NCBI GenBank assembly: GCA_002471665.1
Contig: DKQK01000040.1
Coordinates: forward strand, 186,001-250,000
Length of the DNA stretch: 64,000 bases
Direction: 5' to 3'
Source of the DNA: Gammaproteobacteria bacterium UBA7310
Lineage (GTDB): Bacteria > Pseudomonadota > Gammaproteobacteria > Pseudomonadales > Ketobacteraceae
In this document: positions 42,568 to 51,011 of the stretch, piece by piece
Layout: every line of letters begins with the position of its first letter
How positions within the stretch are numbered: position 1 is the first letter of the stretch
Program-made: the position numbers and the translations under genes
Notes under the pieces: generated by a model
The model's input: only the letters and a program-made list of their open reading frames with translations
Databases searched by the model: none
Told to the model about the DNA's origin: nothing

Positions 42568-45063
42568 GTGAGAGTACCCTCCCTACCCGGAATAATGTTG
42601 ATCCTGCTGCTGTGGACGGCGTTGTTTGCTGTTCAGGGTGCCTATGGGGCGCAGACCAAGGGGGCGCAGGCCAAGCCGGATATGCGAGTGTTGATCGACA
42701 TATCCGGCAGCATGAAAAAGAACGACCCCCAGAACCTGCGGGTACCAGCGGCCAAGTTGTTGTTAAACCTGGCGAAAGACGAAAGTCGTTTCGGTATGTG
42801 GTCGTTTGGCCAATACGTTAACAACCTGGTTCCTGTGGCGCCGGTGTCCCCGCAGTGGAAAGAGCAGGCGGTGGGTAAGCTGGAGGCTATTAATTCCGCG
42901 GGTTTGTTCACCAATATCGGTCTGGCGCTGGAAAAGGCCGCCATGGGGCAAACCACTCCCGATGACCAGTGGGAGCGTACCATCGTATTGCTGTCCGACG
43001 GCATGGTGGATATTTCCAAGGATCCTGCCGTCAACGCCACGGAGCGGACGCGTATTCTCGATGAGGTGATTCCCCGCCTGAAGCAAGCGGGCTTCCGTAT
43101 TCATTCAGTGGCCCTGTCGGAAGGGGCGGATCAGGAATTTTTGAAATCCGTGGCCCTGCGGACCGGTGGTTCCTTCTCTCTGGCCCGCAATGCAGATGAG
43201 CTGTTGTCGATTTTTATTGAAACCTCCGACAAGGTGAATTTGCCGGAGCAGGTGCCGATTGAGGGGGACAGTTTCACCATTGACGATTCCATCCAGGAAT
43301 TCACCGCCTTGATTTTCCGTAAATCCTCAATCCGGGAAACCGAGCTGATCAGCCCCGAAGGCATACACTACAGTCTCTCGCAGGGCAGCCGCAATGTGAG
43401 TTGGTTTGCCGACAAGCAATATGATCTCATCACGGTTTACAACCCCACTCCGGGCACCTGGAAAGTGGTGGCGGATCTGGATCCGGCCAACCGTGTCACC
43501 GTTGTGTCAGATCTCAATGTCACCATGCAGGGCTTGCCGGAGAATGTGCTGGAGGGTGAACGGCTGACCATGACCATGTCATTGGATGAATACGGCCGTG
43601 TTATTACCAACCCCAATTTCCTTGAACTCATGGATATAACCTTTCGCCAGGAAACCGGAGCGGGTGAAACCTTTGAAGGCAAGTTGTCCGATGGGCCCGA
43701 TGGTGAAAAGGTCGTACCGGAAGATGGTGTGTTCAGTGCCCGGTTGGGCCGTACCATCACGGAAGGTGAGCATACCTTCACAGTCCTGGTGGATGGCAAA
43801 ACCTTCAAGCGCAAAAAGTCCCTGAGGATGACCGTACACAGAGAAGTGCTCAAAGTGGACACCCAATACCGCGATCAGGACGGGCAGGTACTGCGTTATT
43901 TGATGGCTGAACCCATTGCCGGGCTGGTAAACCCCGAGGACGTTGAAATCGTAGCTCAGATCAGCGACCCCAATGGTGAAAAAAGCATTCAGAAGGCGCT
44001 GCCGGAAGCCGGTGGTTATCGAATCGATGTACCGCCGTTCGGTGCGCTGGGGGAGTACGAAGTCTTGATCAAGGTATCGGGTACTTCTGCCAATGATAAG
44101 CCCTTTGAACTGATGCAGGGCCCGTACAAGGTGGATTACACCCCGCTTCAGGTGGTAATGGATGAACCGGTGGATGAGCCAGAGCCGTTATTACCGGTTG
44201 AGACCTTTGATGCCAACGCCATGGAAATCCCAAGCCTGGAGGTGGAAGAGCTACCCCCGGATGATATTCCGCCCTTACCGGAGGTTGAACCGGTACCTGA
44301 GCCCGAGCCCATGCTGATGGGTGAGGGTGAAATTGTTCAGCAGAATACGGCGGACGAAGAGGGAACCAACTGGTTGTTGCTGGCGGGAGTGTTCATTATC
44401 GGCAATATACTGGTGATTGGCGGAGGCATCTATTTTTACATCAAGATCGTGCGCAAGACGGAGGAAGAACAGAGCCGGGTAGTGGAAGAGATCACGCAGA
44501 TTCAGCAGAAAAAAGCGGAACAGAAAGCAAAGCCTGCCGCGGCACCGGTGGCTGATCTGGAGCTTGATCTGGATTCCGGTACGGAGATGGATCTGGGTGA
44601 TGAAGATGAAGCGACTCAGATTCGAACCACCGATGCCGATGAGGGTGTTGGTTCAACGGTAGTCGTTCCGCCCCCCGAGCCGGCGCAACCGGAAGAGACC
44701 TACGTCAATGAGGCCGATCCAATGGAGTTGGAGGAGGATGAGCTGATTGAAGTGGATGATGATTTTGATGATGACCTGGGGGCAGACGAAGGGCTTGATG
44801 AACTGGATATGATGTTAAGTGAGCAGGAAGCCTCCGAGCAAACGGAAGAGCAACTGAACCAGGCGATCGATGACATGCTGGAACAGCCCACGGTATTTCC
44901 GGATGCGGAAAGCGACAGTCAGGAAAAGGAAGCAGACGAAAAACAGAAAAAGAAAGATAAAACCGAAGGGTCGGACGATGACGACGATGAGCGTAGCGTC
45001 GAAGAAAAGTATCCCGGTTTTGATAACGATGAATTCATGCTGGATAATCCCACCAAAGAATAA
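42568..45063 (+). CDS. VWA-domain membrane protein, TIGR03503-like
   Basis: 831 residues, GTG start 42568 after GGAGA. A signal peptide (about 1-28) precedes a VWA domain (about 37-215) with MIDAS residues DISGSMK and VLLSDGM. Beta-rich repeats follow (about 220-520), then a Pro/Glu-rich linker, one membrane segment (about 602-625, NWLLLAGVFIIGNILVIGG), and a cytoplasmic tail of about 200 residues that is very rich in Asp and Glu with a final Lys/Glu block. TIGR03503 proteins share this plan; none has a known role that I can cite. Probably a periplasmic metal-dependent adhesion domain connected to an acidic cytoplasmic tail. Confidence 0.75.
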   Translation: MRVPSLPGIMLILLLWTALFAVQGAYGAQTKGAQAKPDMRVLIDISGSMKKNDPQNLRVPAAKLLLNLAKDESRFGMWSFGQYVNNLVPVAPVSPQWKEQAVGKLEAINSAGLFTNIGLALEKAAMGQTTPDDQWERTIVLLSDGMVDISKDPAVNATERTRILDEVIPRLKQAGFRIHSVALSEGADQEFLKSVALRTGGSFSLARNADELLSIFIETSDKVNLPEQVPIEGDSFTIDDSIQEFTALIFRKSSIRETELISPEGIHYSLSQGSRNVSWFADKQYDLITVYNPTPGTWKVVADLDPANRVTVVSDLNVTMQGLPENVLEGERLTMTMSLDEYGRVITNPNFLELMDITFRQETGAGETFEGKLSDGPDGEKVVPEDGVFSARLGRTITEGEHTFTVLVDGKTFKRKKSLRMTVHREVLKVDTQYRDQDGQVLRYLMAEPIAGLVNPEDVEIVAQISDPNGEKSIQKALPEAGGYRIDVPPFGALGEYEVLIKVSGTSANDKPFELMQGPYKVDYTPLQVVMDEPVDEPEPLLPVETFDANAMEIPSLEVEELPPDDIPPLPEVEPVPEPEPMLMGEGEIVQQNTADEEGTNWLLLAGVFIIGNILVIGGGIYFYIKIVRKTEEEQSRVVEEITQIQQKKAEQKAKPAAAPVADLELDLDSGTEMDLGDEDEATQIRTTDADEGVGSTVVVPPPEPAQPEETYVNEADPMELEEDELIEVDDDFDDDLGADEGLDELDMMLSEQEASEQTEEQLNQAIDDMLEQPTVFPDAESDSQEKEADEKQKKKDKTEGSDDDDDERSVEEKYPGFDNDEFMLDNPTKE

Positions 45064-45083
45064 CCGTGGTAATTGAGGCCCAC

Positions 45084-45542
45084 ATGTCCGACTGTATTTT
45101 CTGTTCCATATTGAAAGGTGATGCACCGGCCTGCATGGTGTATGAAGATGAAGACTGTGTGGTGTTTATGGATTTGTTTCCCATGCGCCCGGGCCATGTA
45201 CTGGTTATCCCACGGCAGCATGCCACCTATCTGGGAGACCTGACGCCGGCCGTTCGCGCCCATCTGATTGAGGTGGCCCATTGGGTGATCAAGGCGCAAA
45301 AGGCAAGTGGCCTGCCCTGTGACGGCAATAACGTATTTCTTAATGATGGCCCGGCCGCCAATCAACACGTGCCCCATGTTCACTTTCATGTGTTGCCGCG
45401 GCGCCAAGGTGATTTGCATAAAACGGCGTTCTCATTTGCCAGCCGCTATTTAAACTACTTTGGCCTGGCGGCGCACCGCAAACGCCTGGCAGAGATGGCC
45501 GCTGCCATCAGTGCTCATATGCCGCAAAGGGTGCGGCCCTGA
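45084..45542 (+). CDS. HIT-family hydrolase
   Basis: 152 residues. The His-triad HVPHVHFHVLPR (about residues 97-108) is the nucleotide-binding catalytic site; FCSILKGDAPACMVYEDED and LVIPRQHATYLGDL are typical of bacterial HIT proteins that hydrolyse nucleotide phosphoramidates or dinucleotides. Start ATG 45084. The TGA overlaps the ATG of the DUF1631 gene by one base, so the two are coupled. Confidence 0.9.
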   Translation: MSDCIFCSILKGDAPACMVYEDEDCVVFMDLFPMRPGHVLVIPRQHATYLGDLTPAVRAHLIEVAHWVIKAQKASGLPCDGNNVFLNDGPAANQHVPHVHFHVLPRRQGDLHKTAFSFASRYLNYFGLAAHRKRLAEMAAAISAHMPQRVRP

Positions 45543-47446
45543 TGCAGGATGCAGTTCCGCAGGATCAGGTCCGTATCGGTGCCCGCCTGGTGGTGGAGCT
45601 GCTGCGCATCAATGCCGAGGAACCCGTCACCGACAAAATCCGTCTCACACCCCAGCGCACGCGCCATGCGCAGGCGGTACTGAATGATTATCTGGCAAAA
45701 ATTCAATCCAGTCTGCTGCATACGGATACCCGCTCTCGTGTCAGCGATGCGCTGGTGGATCAATGTTCTGAACTTCAAATCGCCTTGCCCATCGCTGCCC
45801 CGGACTGGGGTGGGATTTTATTGTTGGATGCTCTTTTTGATCAGCTGCAAACCCAGCGCGCCATGGATGCGGAGGCCGGCGCCTGGTTTGCCTGCCTGCG
45901 TTTATTAACGGTGCGTTATGCATTGGCAGATTATTCCTTTTTCTTTGCCCCACAGAACCTGCTACGGCGCTTTCTCAACCAGGCTTACCTTACGTTACTC
46001 AGCAGCACGGCCAAAAGTCGTACCCTTTATTGGGATAAGTTGAACCAATATGCCAAACGCATGCTGGATGGTTTTCAGGGCAATGTGGCCGTGGTAAACA
46101 GCATCTGCATAGAGGCACAAGCCTGGATGGCCGGCCAGTCAGAAAAGGTGGAGCAGATAGAAGAGCGGCTGCGCCTGCTGGAGGTCACAAAGCGTAAGGA
46201 AAAAGTGGCGGAACCCCGTGTGGTGCAAGAGTTCAACCGCATTGCCGCCGGTCGGCATCTGCCACCGGAAGTCATCGACTTCCTGCTGGGTGAATGGCGT
46301 CGCTCGATGCTGATGATGTCGATGCGGGAAGGGGATGATGGACCCGGCTGGAAAAGGCAGCTGCGTACCTTCGAATCGCTGGTTGAGTTGTGTGAAGGTT
46401 GTCGGGATGATGCTAAACGGGATGGTTATCGGGGATTTTATCAGGTGCTCATGAAAAACATCAGGGCATCGCTGATCAGTGTCAGCAGCGCCAGTACGGC
46501 AATGGAACAGGCAATGGAACCGCTGGAACTGGTTCTGACAGCTCTGATCAGCGGGGCGGTTCCCCCGGTGGCGGAAGTGCCTGCAATGGAGGTTCCCGTG
46601 ACCCGCGTGGTGGAAGCCGAGCTCGATCGGGTGAGCCCCAAAGCACTGGAAGCCATCGAACAAATTGAGGAAGAGGATTGGCTGCGATTGAAGACCTCTG
46701 CTGGTCAATATGAGCTGTGCAAGGTTGTGTTGAAAGCCAGTGGTGATGACCCGTGGGTTTTGGTGGGTCAAACGGGTAAAACCGTTGCCAAGAAAAGCGC
46801 CCGTCAACTGGCCCTGGCGCTGGAGGGTGGCGTAGTACAACCGGTGCAGAAAAAACTCTATTGGGATTTGCAGTTGGATACAAATTTGGGCAATCTTCGA
46901 GAATCATGGATTGAGATGCGTGAACAGCTGAACCGGGCTGCGGAACTGGAAGAACAAAAAGCCGAAGAGCGATCCTCATCCCGCATAGAGGACCTGCTGC
47001 AGAATTCGTCCCTGTCCTTGGTTGACCATGACCATGACCAAGCCGAGCTCGAAGCCCCTGCCCAAGGGCCGCAGTCAGGGGCGGATGATGTCCAGAACGA
47101 GGCGGATTCACAGGATTCCAGCAGCGGGGAAGCGTTTGTGGTGCCGCACCCCATTAGTGAAGAGGAACTGTCTGCGGCACTTGCGGCAGTGGATACCCTG
47201 CAGGTGGGGGGGTGGATAGCGCAGGAAACCAGTGAGGGTGAACAGCGCTGTAAGCTGGCCGTCAAGATTCGGGCCTCCGAAAAGATGGTTTTTGTCAACC
47301 GCTTGGGGATCAAGGTGCTGGACATCCAGCGGCAGGAACTGGCGCGATTATTGGTGCATGGTGCCGTGACCATTCTGGATACCGGGGCGGCGTTTGACAG
47401 CACCCTGGAGCGGGTTGTACGCACTATTCAGAAAGAAAAGAAATAA
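45542..47446 (+). CDS. DUF1631 family protein
   Basis: 634 residues, cytoplasmic and helical. LPPEVIDFLLGEWRRSMLMM and KRQLRTFESLVELCE are hallmarks of DUF1631, a family of gammaproteobacteria with no established function. About residues 480-540 form a Gln/Asp/Ser-rich linker, and the C-terminal 100 residues are a small alpha/beta domain (VGGWIAQETSEGEQRCKL and VFVNRLGIKVLDIQRQEL). It overlaps the HIT stop and is followed by a PilZ gene after 21 bases, which hints at a cyclic-di-GMP link. Confidence 0.8.
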   Translation: MQDAVPQDQVRIGARLVVELLRINAEEPVTDKIRLTPQRTRHAQAVLNDYLAKIQSSLLHTDTRSRVSDALVDQCSELQIALPIAAPDWGGILLLDALFDQLQTQRAMDAEAGAWFACLRLLTVRYALADYSFFFAPQNLLRRFLNQAYLTLLSSTAKSRTLYWDKLNQYAKRMLDGFQGNVAVVNSICIEAQAWMAGQSEKVEQIEERLRLLEVTKRKEKVAEPRVVQEFNRIAAGRHLPPEVIDFLLGEWRRSMLMMSMREGDDGPGWKRQLRTFESLVELCEGCRDDAKRDGYRGFYQVLMKNIRASLISVSSASTAMEQAMEPLELVLTALISGAVPPVAEVPAMEVPVTRVVEAELDRVSPKALEAIEQIEEEDWLRLKTSAGQYELCKVVLKASGDDPWVLVGQTGKTVAKKSARQLALALEGGVVQPVQKKLYWDLQLDTNLGNLRESWIEMREQLNRAAELEEQKAEERSSSRIEDLLQNSSLSLVDHDHDQAELEAPAQGPQSGADDVQNEADSQDSSSGEAFVVPHPISEEELSAALAAVDTLQVGGWIAQETSEGEQRCKLAVKIRASEKMVFVNRLGIKVLDIQRQELARLLVHGAVTILDTGAAFDSTLERVVRTIQKEKK

Positions 47447-47467
47447 AGGCCATTACGAGGCAACAGA

Positions 47468-47848
47468 ATGGAAGATCAACGCAGTCAACAACGCCACACC
47501 CGCAAGGCAGATGCTTATCTGGAACTGACCCTGGATGGCGAGCAGGGGGATTACATACAAAAAGTGATTGCCTGTGAAACGGTGGATCTCTCGGCCAAAG
47601 GCCTCAAAATCTACATGAGTGAGCCGGTCGAGCAGGGGTTGATTACCGATGTGTTGGTGGAGATCAGTGGTGAAGATGGCCGCTTTGTTCTGACCGCGGA
47701 GGTAAAGTGGATTTCTCCCTGCGGTGATGACGGCTGGTATTTTGCCGGATTCGAAATTTTTGAAGCAGAAAATACGGATTTTGAAGAGTGGGAGAAAATG
47801 ATTGAGAAACGGGGGCAGTCCGGGCTGCAAAACGAAAAAGGGTGCTAA
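47468..47848 (+). CDS. PilZ domain protein with cyclic-di-GMP binding motifs
   Basis: 126 residues. Both ligand motifs are present: RSQQR (residues 5-9, with a following RHTRK) and DLSAKG (40-45), so unlike the pilZ at 10.0 kb this protein should bind cyclic-di-GMP. Strands AEVKWISP and GWYFAGFEIFEAE complete the barrel. An acidic helix ends the protein. It follows the DUF1631 gene by 21 bases. Its stop codon is inside the bidirectional terminator at 47835. Confidence 0.88.
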   Translation: MEDQRSQQRHTRKADAYLELTLDGEQGDYIQKVIACETVDLSAKGLKIYMSEPVEQGLITDVLVEISGEDGRFVLTAEVKWISPCGDDGWYFAGFEIFEAENTDFEEWEKMIEKRGQSGLQNEKGC

Positions 47849-47861
47849 CAGCACCCTTTTT
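47835..47861. terminator. Bidirectional terminator between PilZ and cysK genes
   Basis: AAAAAGGGTGCT (47835-47846) and AGCACCCTTTTT (47850-47861) form a perfect 12-bp stem around AAC, with A- and T-runs as outer parts. It overlaps the stop of the PilZ gene and serves both convergent genes. Confidence 0.92.
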
Positions 47862-47874
47862 CAATTTGCATTGA

Positions 47875-48843
47875 TCACTGCACGTTTTCCGCTTCGGTGA
47901 ATTTTTCCTGGAACAGTATGGAGCTTAGATACCGTTCACCGGAATCGGGCAAGATCACCACCGTGGTTTTGCCGGCGTTTTCCGGCTTGTCGGCAACGCG
48001 TAATGCCGCACATAAGGCCGCTCCACAGGATATACCCGCTAATATACCTTCTTTTTCCATTAACAGGTGGGCGTATTCAATGGCGTCTTCATTGCTCACC
48101 TGTTCTACGCTGTCCACCAGGCTGATGTCCAGGTTTTTTGGGACAAAGCCTGCACCGATGCCCTGGATTTTATGGGGGGCAGGGGCGAGTGCTTCGTTGG
48201 CCATGGTTTGTGTAATGACCGGGGAATCCACTGGTTCCACCGCAATGCTTTGTATGGCTTTGCCCTGGGTGTTTTTAATGTAACGGCTGATGCCGGTAAT
48301 CGTGCCTCCGGTGCCCACTCCGGCCACTACAATATCCACGTCACCATCGGTGTCATTCCAGATTTCCGGGCCGGTGGTCTGTTCATGAATGGCCGGATTG
48401 GCTGGATTCTCAAACTGCTGCAGCATAATGGCATTACCAGCGCTCTGCTCGACGATCTCGGCGGCCTTTTCGATGGCACCCTTCATGCCTTTGGGGCCCT
48501 CGGTAAGCACCAGGTTGGCACCAAGCGCTTTCAACACCTTGCGCCGTTCCAGACTCATGGTGGCAGGCATGGTCAGGGTCAGCTTATAGCCCCGCGCGGC
48601 ACAGACGAAAGCCAGGGCGATGCCGGTGTTGCCGCTGGTGGGTTCCACCAGTTCCATGCCGGCTTTCAGCAGCCCGTCTTTTTCTGCCTGCCACACCATA
48701 TTGGCGCCGATGCGGCACTTTACCGAGAATGCGGGATTGCGGCTTTCGATTTTTGCCAACACAGTATGAGAGGTAAGATTCTTGAGGCGAACCAACGGCG
48801 TGTTGCCGATGGTGAGGGAGTTGTCTTCGTATATTTTGGCCAT
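47875..48843 (-). CDS. cysK: Cysteine synthase A (O-acetylserine sulfhydrylase)
   Basis: 322 residues from the ATG at 48843 (MAKIYEDNSLTIGNTPLV); the frame is open 21 codons upstream. CysK makes cysteine from O-acetylserine and sulfide with PLP. The PLP lysine is expected in SRNPAFSVKCRIGANM (about residue 42), TSGNTGIALAFV binds substrate carboxylate, and GVGTGGTITGISRYIK the phosphate. The C-terminal end is complete. Its own promoter lies just upstream; a CysB site was not identified. Confidence 0.96.
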   Translation of the reverse strand: MAKIYEDNSLTIGNTPLVRLKNLTSHTVLAKIESRNPAFSVKCRIGANMVWQAEKDGLLKAGMELVEPTSGNTGIALAFVCAARGYKLTLTMPATMSLERRKVLKALGANLVLTEGPKGMKGAIEKAAEIVEQSAGNAIMLQQFENPANPAIHEQTTGPEIWNDTDGDVDIVVAGVGTGGTITGISRYIKNTQGKAIQSIAVEPVDSPVITQTMANEALAPAPHKIQGIGAGFVPKNLDISLVDSVEQVSNEDAIEYAHLLMEKEGILAGISCGAALCAALRVADKPENAGKTTVVILPDSGERYLSSILFQEKFTEAENVQ

Positions 48844-48878
48844 GATCAAATCCTGATGGGTACACTGGTTGGCATTTG

Positions 48879-48906
48879 ATTCTACACCCCTTATGTGCAT
48901 TTTCAA
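48879..48906 (-). promoter_or_regulatory. Sigma-70 promoter of cysK
   Basis: On the minus strand TTGAAA (48901-48906), a 16-base spacer and TAGAAT (48879-48884). The start would be near 48872, giving a leader of about 30 bases with AGGA before the ATG. Confidence 0.65.
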
Positions 48907-49058
48907 TCACAGAGCAGGTGTGTGGTTGATCACACTTTATTTTTCGATTCCCGAAAATGGAATCCAGTGCCGAAGGCAGTGTGCACTTGATCAAGCTTTG
49001 TCAGCGCAGGCCCGGTAATCGCTGCTAGCCTTCTGATAGTTGTATATGGAATGGTTGG

Positions 49059-50012
49059 ATGCGCGTAATGAAATATTGGATGTTGAGCCTTTCTTGTTTC
49101 ACTTTGCTGCCCTTTACTCACCTGATGGCAAGCTCCGCAACCGGTTCGGCTGCGGCGGCGGATGCGTTGTTCCGGGAGGGGATTGCCTATTGTAATCAGG
49201 CCTCGCGCTTGAGCCGCACCGACAGCAAACAGGCCCGCCAGCAATTCGAACGCTATCAAACGCACCTGGAACGGGCGCAGGCCATTGATGCAAGCCTGTT
49301 GGAAAACAATGCCTTTATCCAGCGTGAACACAAGCGCTGTGCCCTGATTGAAGATAATATAGCCCGGGCTGAAGCGATGCCGGTGGTGGAACAGAGCCTG
49401 GCTCAATGCGCCGCTGCACAGGCTGCTTTGGACGCAGGCCAGTTGGCAAAGGCCAGCACATCGCTTAAACGATTTCAGACCTTGAGGGATGAGGCGCTGG
49501 CGGTGACCCCCACCGTGTTGCGGGTAGGGTCAGTGGCGGTGCGGATGCGGGTGTGTGATCGCCTGGTGGAGAAAATTGCCCTGGCGGAATCGGCGCGCCA
49601 GATCGCTGCGCAAACCGTTGGCCGGGCGCAGGGGCACTTCAATAAGGCCATGGCCAGCTGCGAAGTGGGTCAGGGCATGCTCAACTCGCAGGGGCCGACC
49701 ACCGACACATTGCGCGCGCTGGAAAGCGTGGTAAATCAGGTGGAGACCCATACCAGGCGGGGCCAGGCATTGCTTGATGCCATGTCCGCCAGAGAGGCCG
49801 CGGCCAAGCTCGATTCGGTGAGTGGCCGCCTGCACTCCTGTCAACAGGCCCTGTCACTTGCGGCCACCGCCATCCAGCAACATCTTGAACAGCAGGAGGA
49901 GCAGGCAGCCCACACCGCAGCAGCGGCGTCGGGGGCGGCCCAGCCGACCGCCAGCCCCGCATCAGTGCTGCAAGGGCAGGAAATTTCCCAAATCGTGGAA
50001 GCTGAGCTGTAA
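49059..50012 (+). CDS. Periplasmic helical protein, unknown
   Basis: 317 residues; the second Met (49068) is an alternative start. A signal peptide MLSLSCFTLLPFTHLMA lies within the first 30 residues. The mature protein is almost all helical, with Ala/Gln-rich heptads and regularly placed Cys residues (for example IAYCNQAS, HKRCALIE, LAQCAAAQAAL, VRVCDRLV, SCEVGQGM, LHSCQQAL), as in a repeated helical-hairpin unit of about 40 residues. A possible repeat protein, perhaps with disulfides. I recognise no family. It precedes the MoxR gene by about 155 bases, and convergence of function is not evident. Confidence 0.6.
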   Translation: MRVMKYWMLSLSCFTLLPFTHLMASSATGSAAAADALFREGIAYCNQASRLSRTDSKQARQQFERYQTHLERAQAIDASLLENNAFIQREHKRCALIEDNIARAEAMPVVEQSLAQCAAAQAALDAGQLAKASTSLKRFQTLRDEALAVTPTVLRVGSVAVRMRVCDRLVEKIALAESARQIAAQTVGRAQGHFNKAMASCEVGQGMLNSQGPTTDTLRALESVVNQVETHTRRGQALLDAMSAREAAAKLDSVSGRLHSCQQALSLAATAIQQHLEQQEEQAAHTAAAASGAAQPTASPASVLQGQEISQIVEAEL

Positions 50013-50166
50013 TCTGATCGAATCTGCCACTTATGTGGCGTCAATGGCCATGTTCAAGCCTGAACACGGTGTTTAAAGTAGATGTTTTAACCACATCGGC
50101 TCCCTGATTCCGGGAGCCGTCTGGTTTATAATGTCGGAAATTAAACGCAGTTCAAGGCAACCAACT

Positions 50167-51009
50167 ATGCAATTTCAAGGCACCGATAAATACGTTACCA
50201 CCGAGGAGCTCCGGCTTGCGGTCAACGCTGCCATCAGCCTGCAGCGCCCATTGCTCATCAAAGGTGAGCCCGGCACCGGCAAAACCATGCTCGCCGAAGA
50301 GGTGGCGGAAGGGCTGGGTATGCGCCTGATCCAGTGGCACATCAAGTCCACCACCAAAGCTCATCAGGGCTTGTACGAGTATGATGCTGTATCCCGGCTG
50401 CGGGATTCCCAATTGGGGGATGACCGGGTTCACGATATCAAAAATTACATCAAGAAAGGCAAATTGTGGGAAGCATTTGAATCCGACGAACAGTTGGTGT
50501 TGCTGATCGATGAGATCGACAAGGCCGATATCGAATTCCCCAACGATTTGCTGCAAGAACTGGATAAGATGGAATTCTATGTTTATGAAACACAGGAAAC
50601 CATCAAAGCCGTAAAGCGTCCCATCGTGATCATCACCAGTAATAACGAGAAAGAACTGCCGGACGCCTTTTTGCGGCGTTGCTTCTTTCACTACATTGAT
50701 TTTCCGGACAAGGAAACCATGCAGCGCATTGTGGAGGTGCATTTCCCCGGCATCAAGCAATCCCTGGTAAAAGAAGCCATGGAAGTGTTTTTTGATGTGC
50801 GCAAAGTACCGGGCCTTAAGAAAAAGCCTTCCACCTCTGAATTGATCGATTGGCTTAAATTGATGTTGGCCGACGACATTCCAGAGGATGTGCTGCGTAA
50901 TCGCGATAACAAGAGCGCCATTCCGCCCCTCTACGGAGCACTGGTGAAGAACGAACAGGATGTGCATCTGTTGGAGCGTTTGGCATTCATGCATCGACGT
51001 GAGAGCTGA
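50167..51009 (+). CDS. MoxR-type AAA ATPase
   Basis: 280 residues from the ATG at 50167; the frame is open from 50131, but the family starts at this MQFQGTDKYV sequence and AAGG precedes it. Walker A GEPGTGKTMLAEE (about 29-41), Walker B LLIDEIDKADI, and sensor-1 IVIITSNNEKELPDAFLRRC are present. MoxR ATPases act as chaperones for the maturation of metal enzymes and usually pair with a VWA protein. The partner follows after 2 bases. Confidence 0.93.
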   Translation: MQFQGTDKYVTTEELRLAVNAAISLQRPLLIKGEPGTGKTMLAEEVAEGLGMRLIQWHIKSTTKAHQGLYEYDAVSRLRDSQLGDDRVHDIKNYIKKGKLWEAFESDEQLVLLIDEIDKADIEFPNDLLQELDKMEFYVYETQETIKAVKRPIVIITSNNEKELPDAFLRRCFFHYIDFPDKETMQRIVEVHFPGIKQSLVKEAMEVFFDVRKVPGLKKKPSTSELIDWLKLMLADDIPEDVLRNRDNKSAIPPLYGALVKNEQDVHLLERLAFMHRRES

Positions 51010-51011
51010 TT

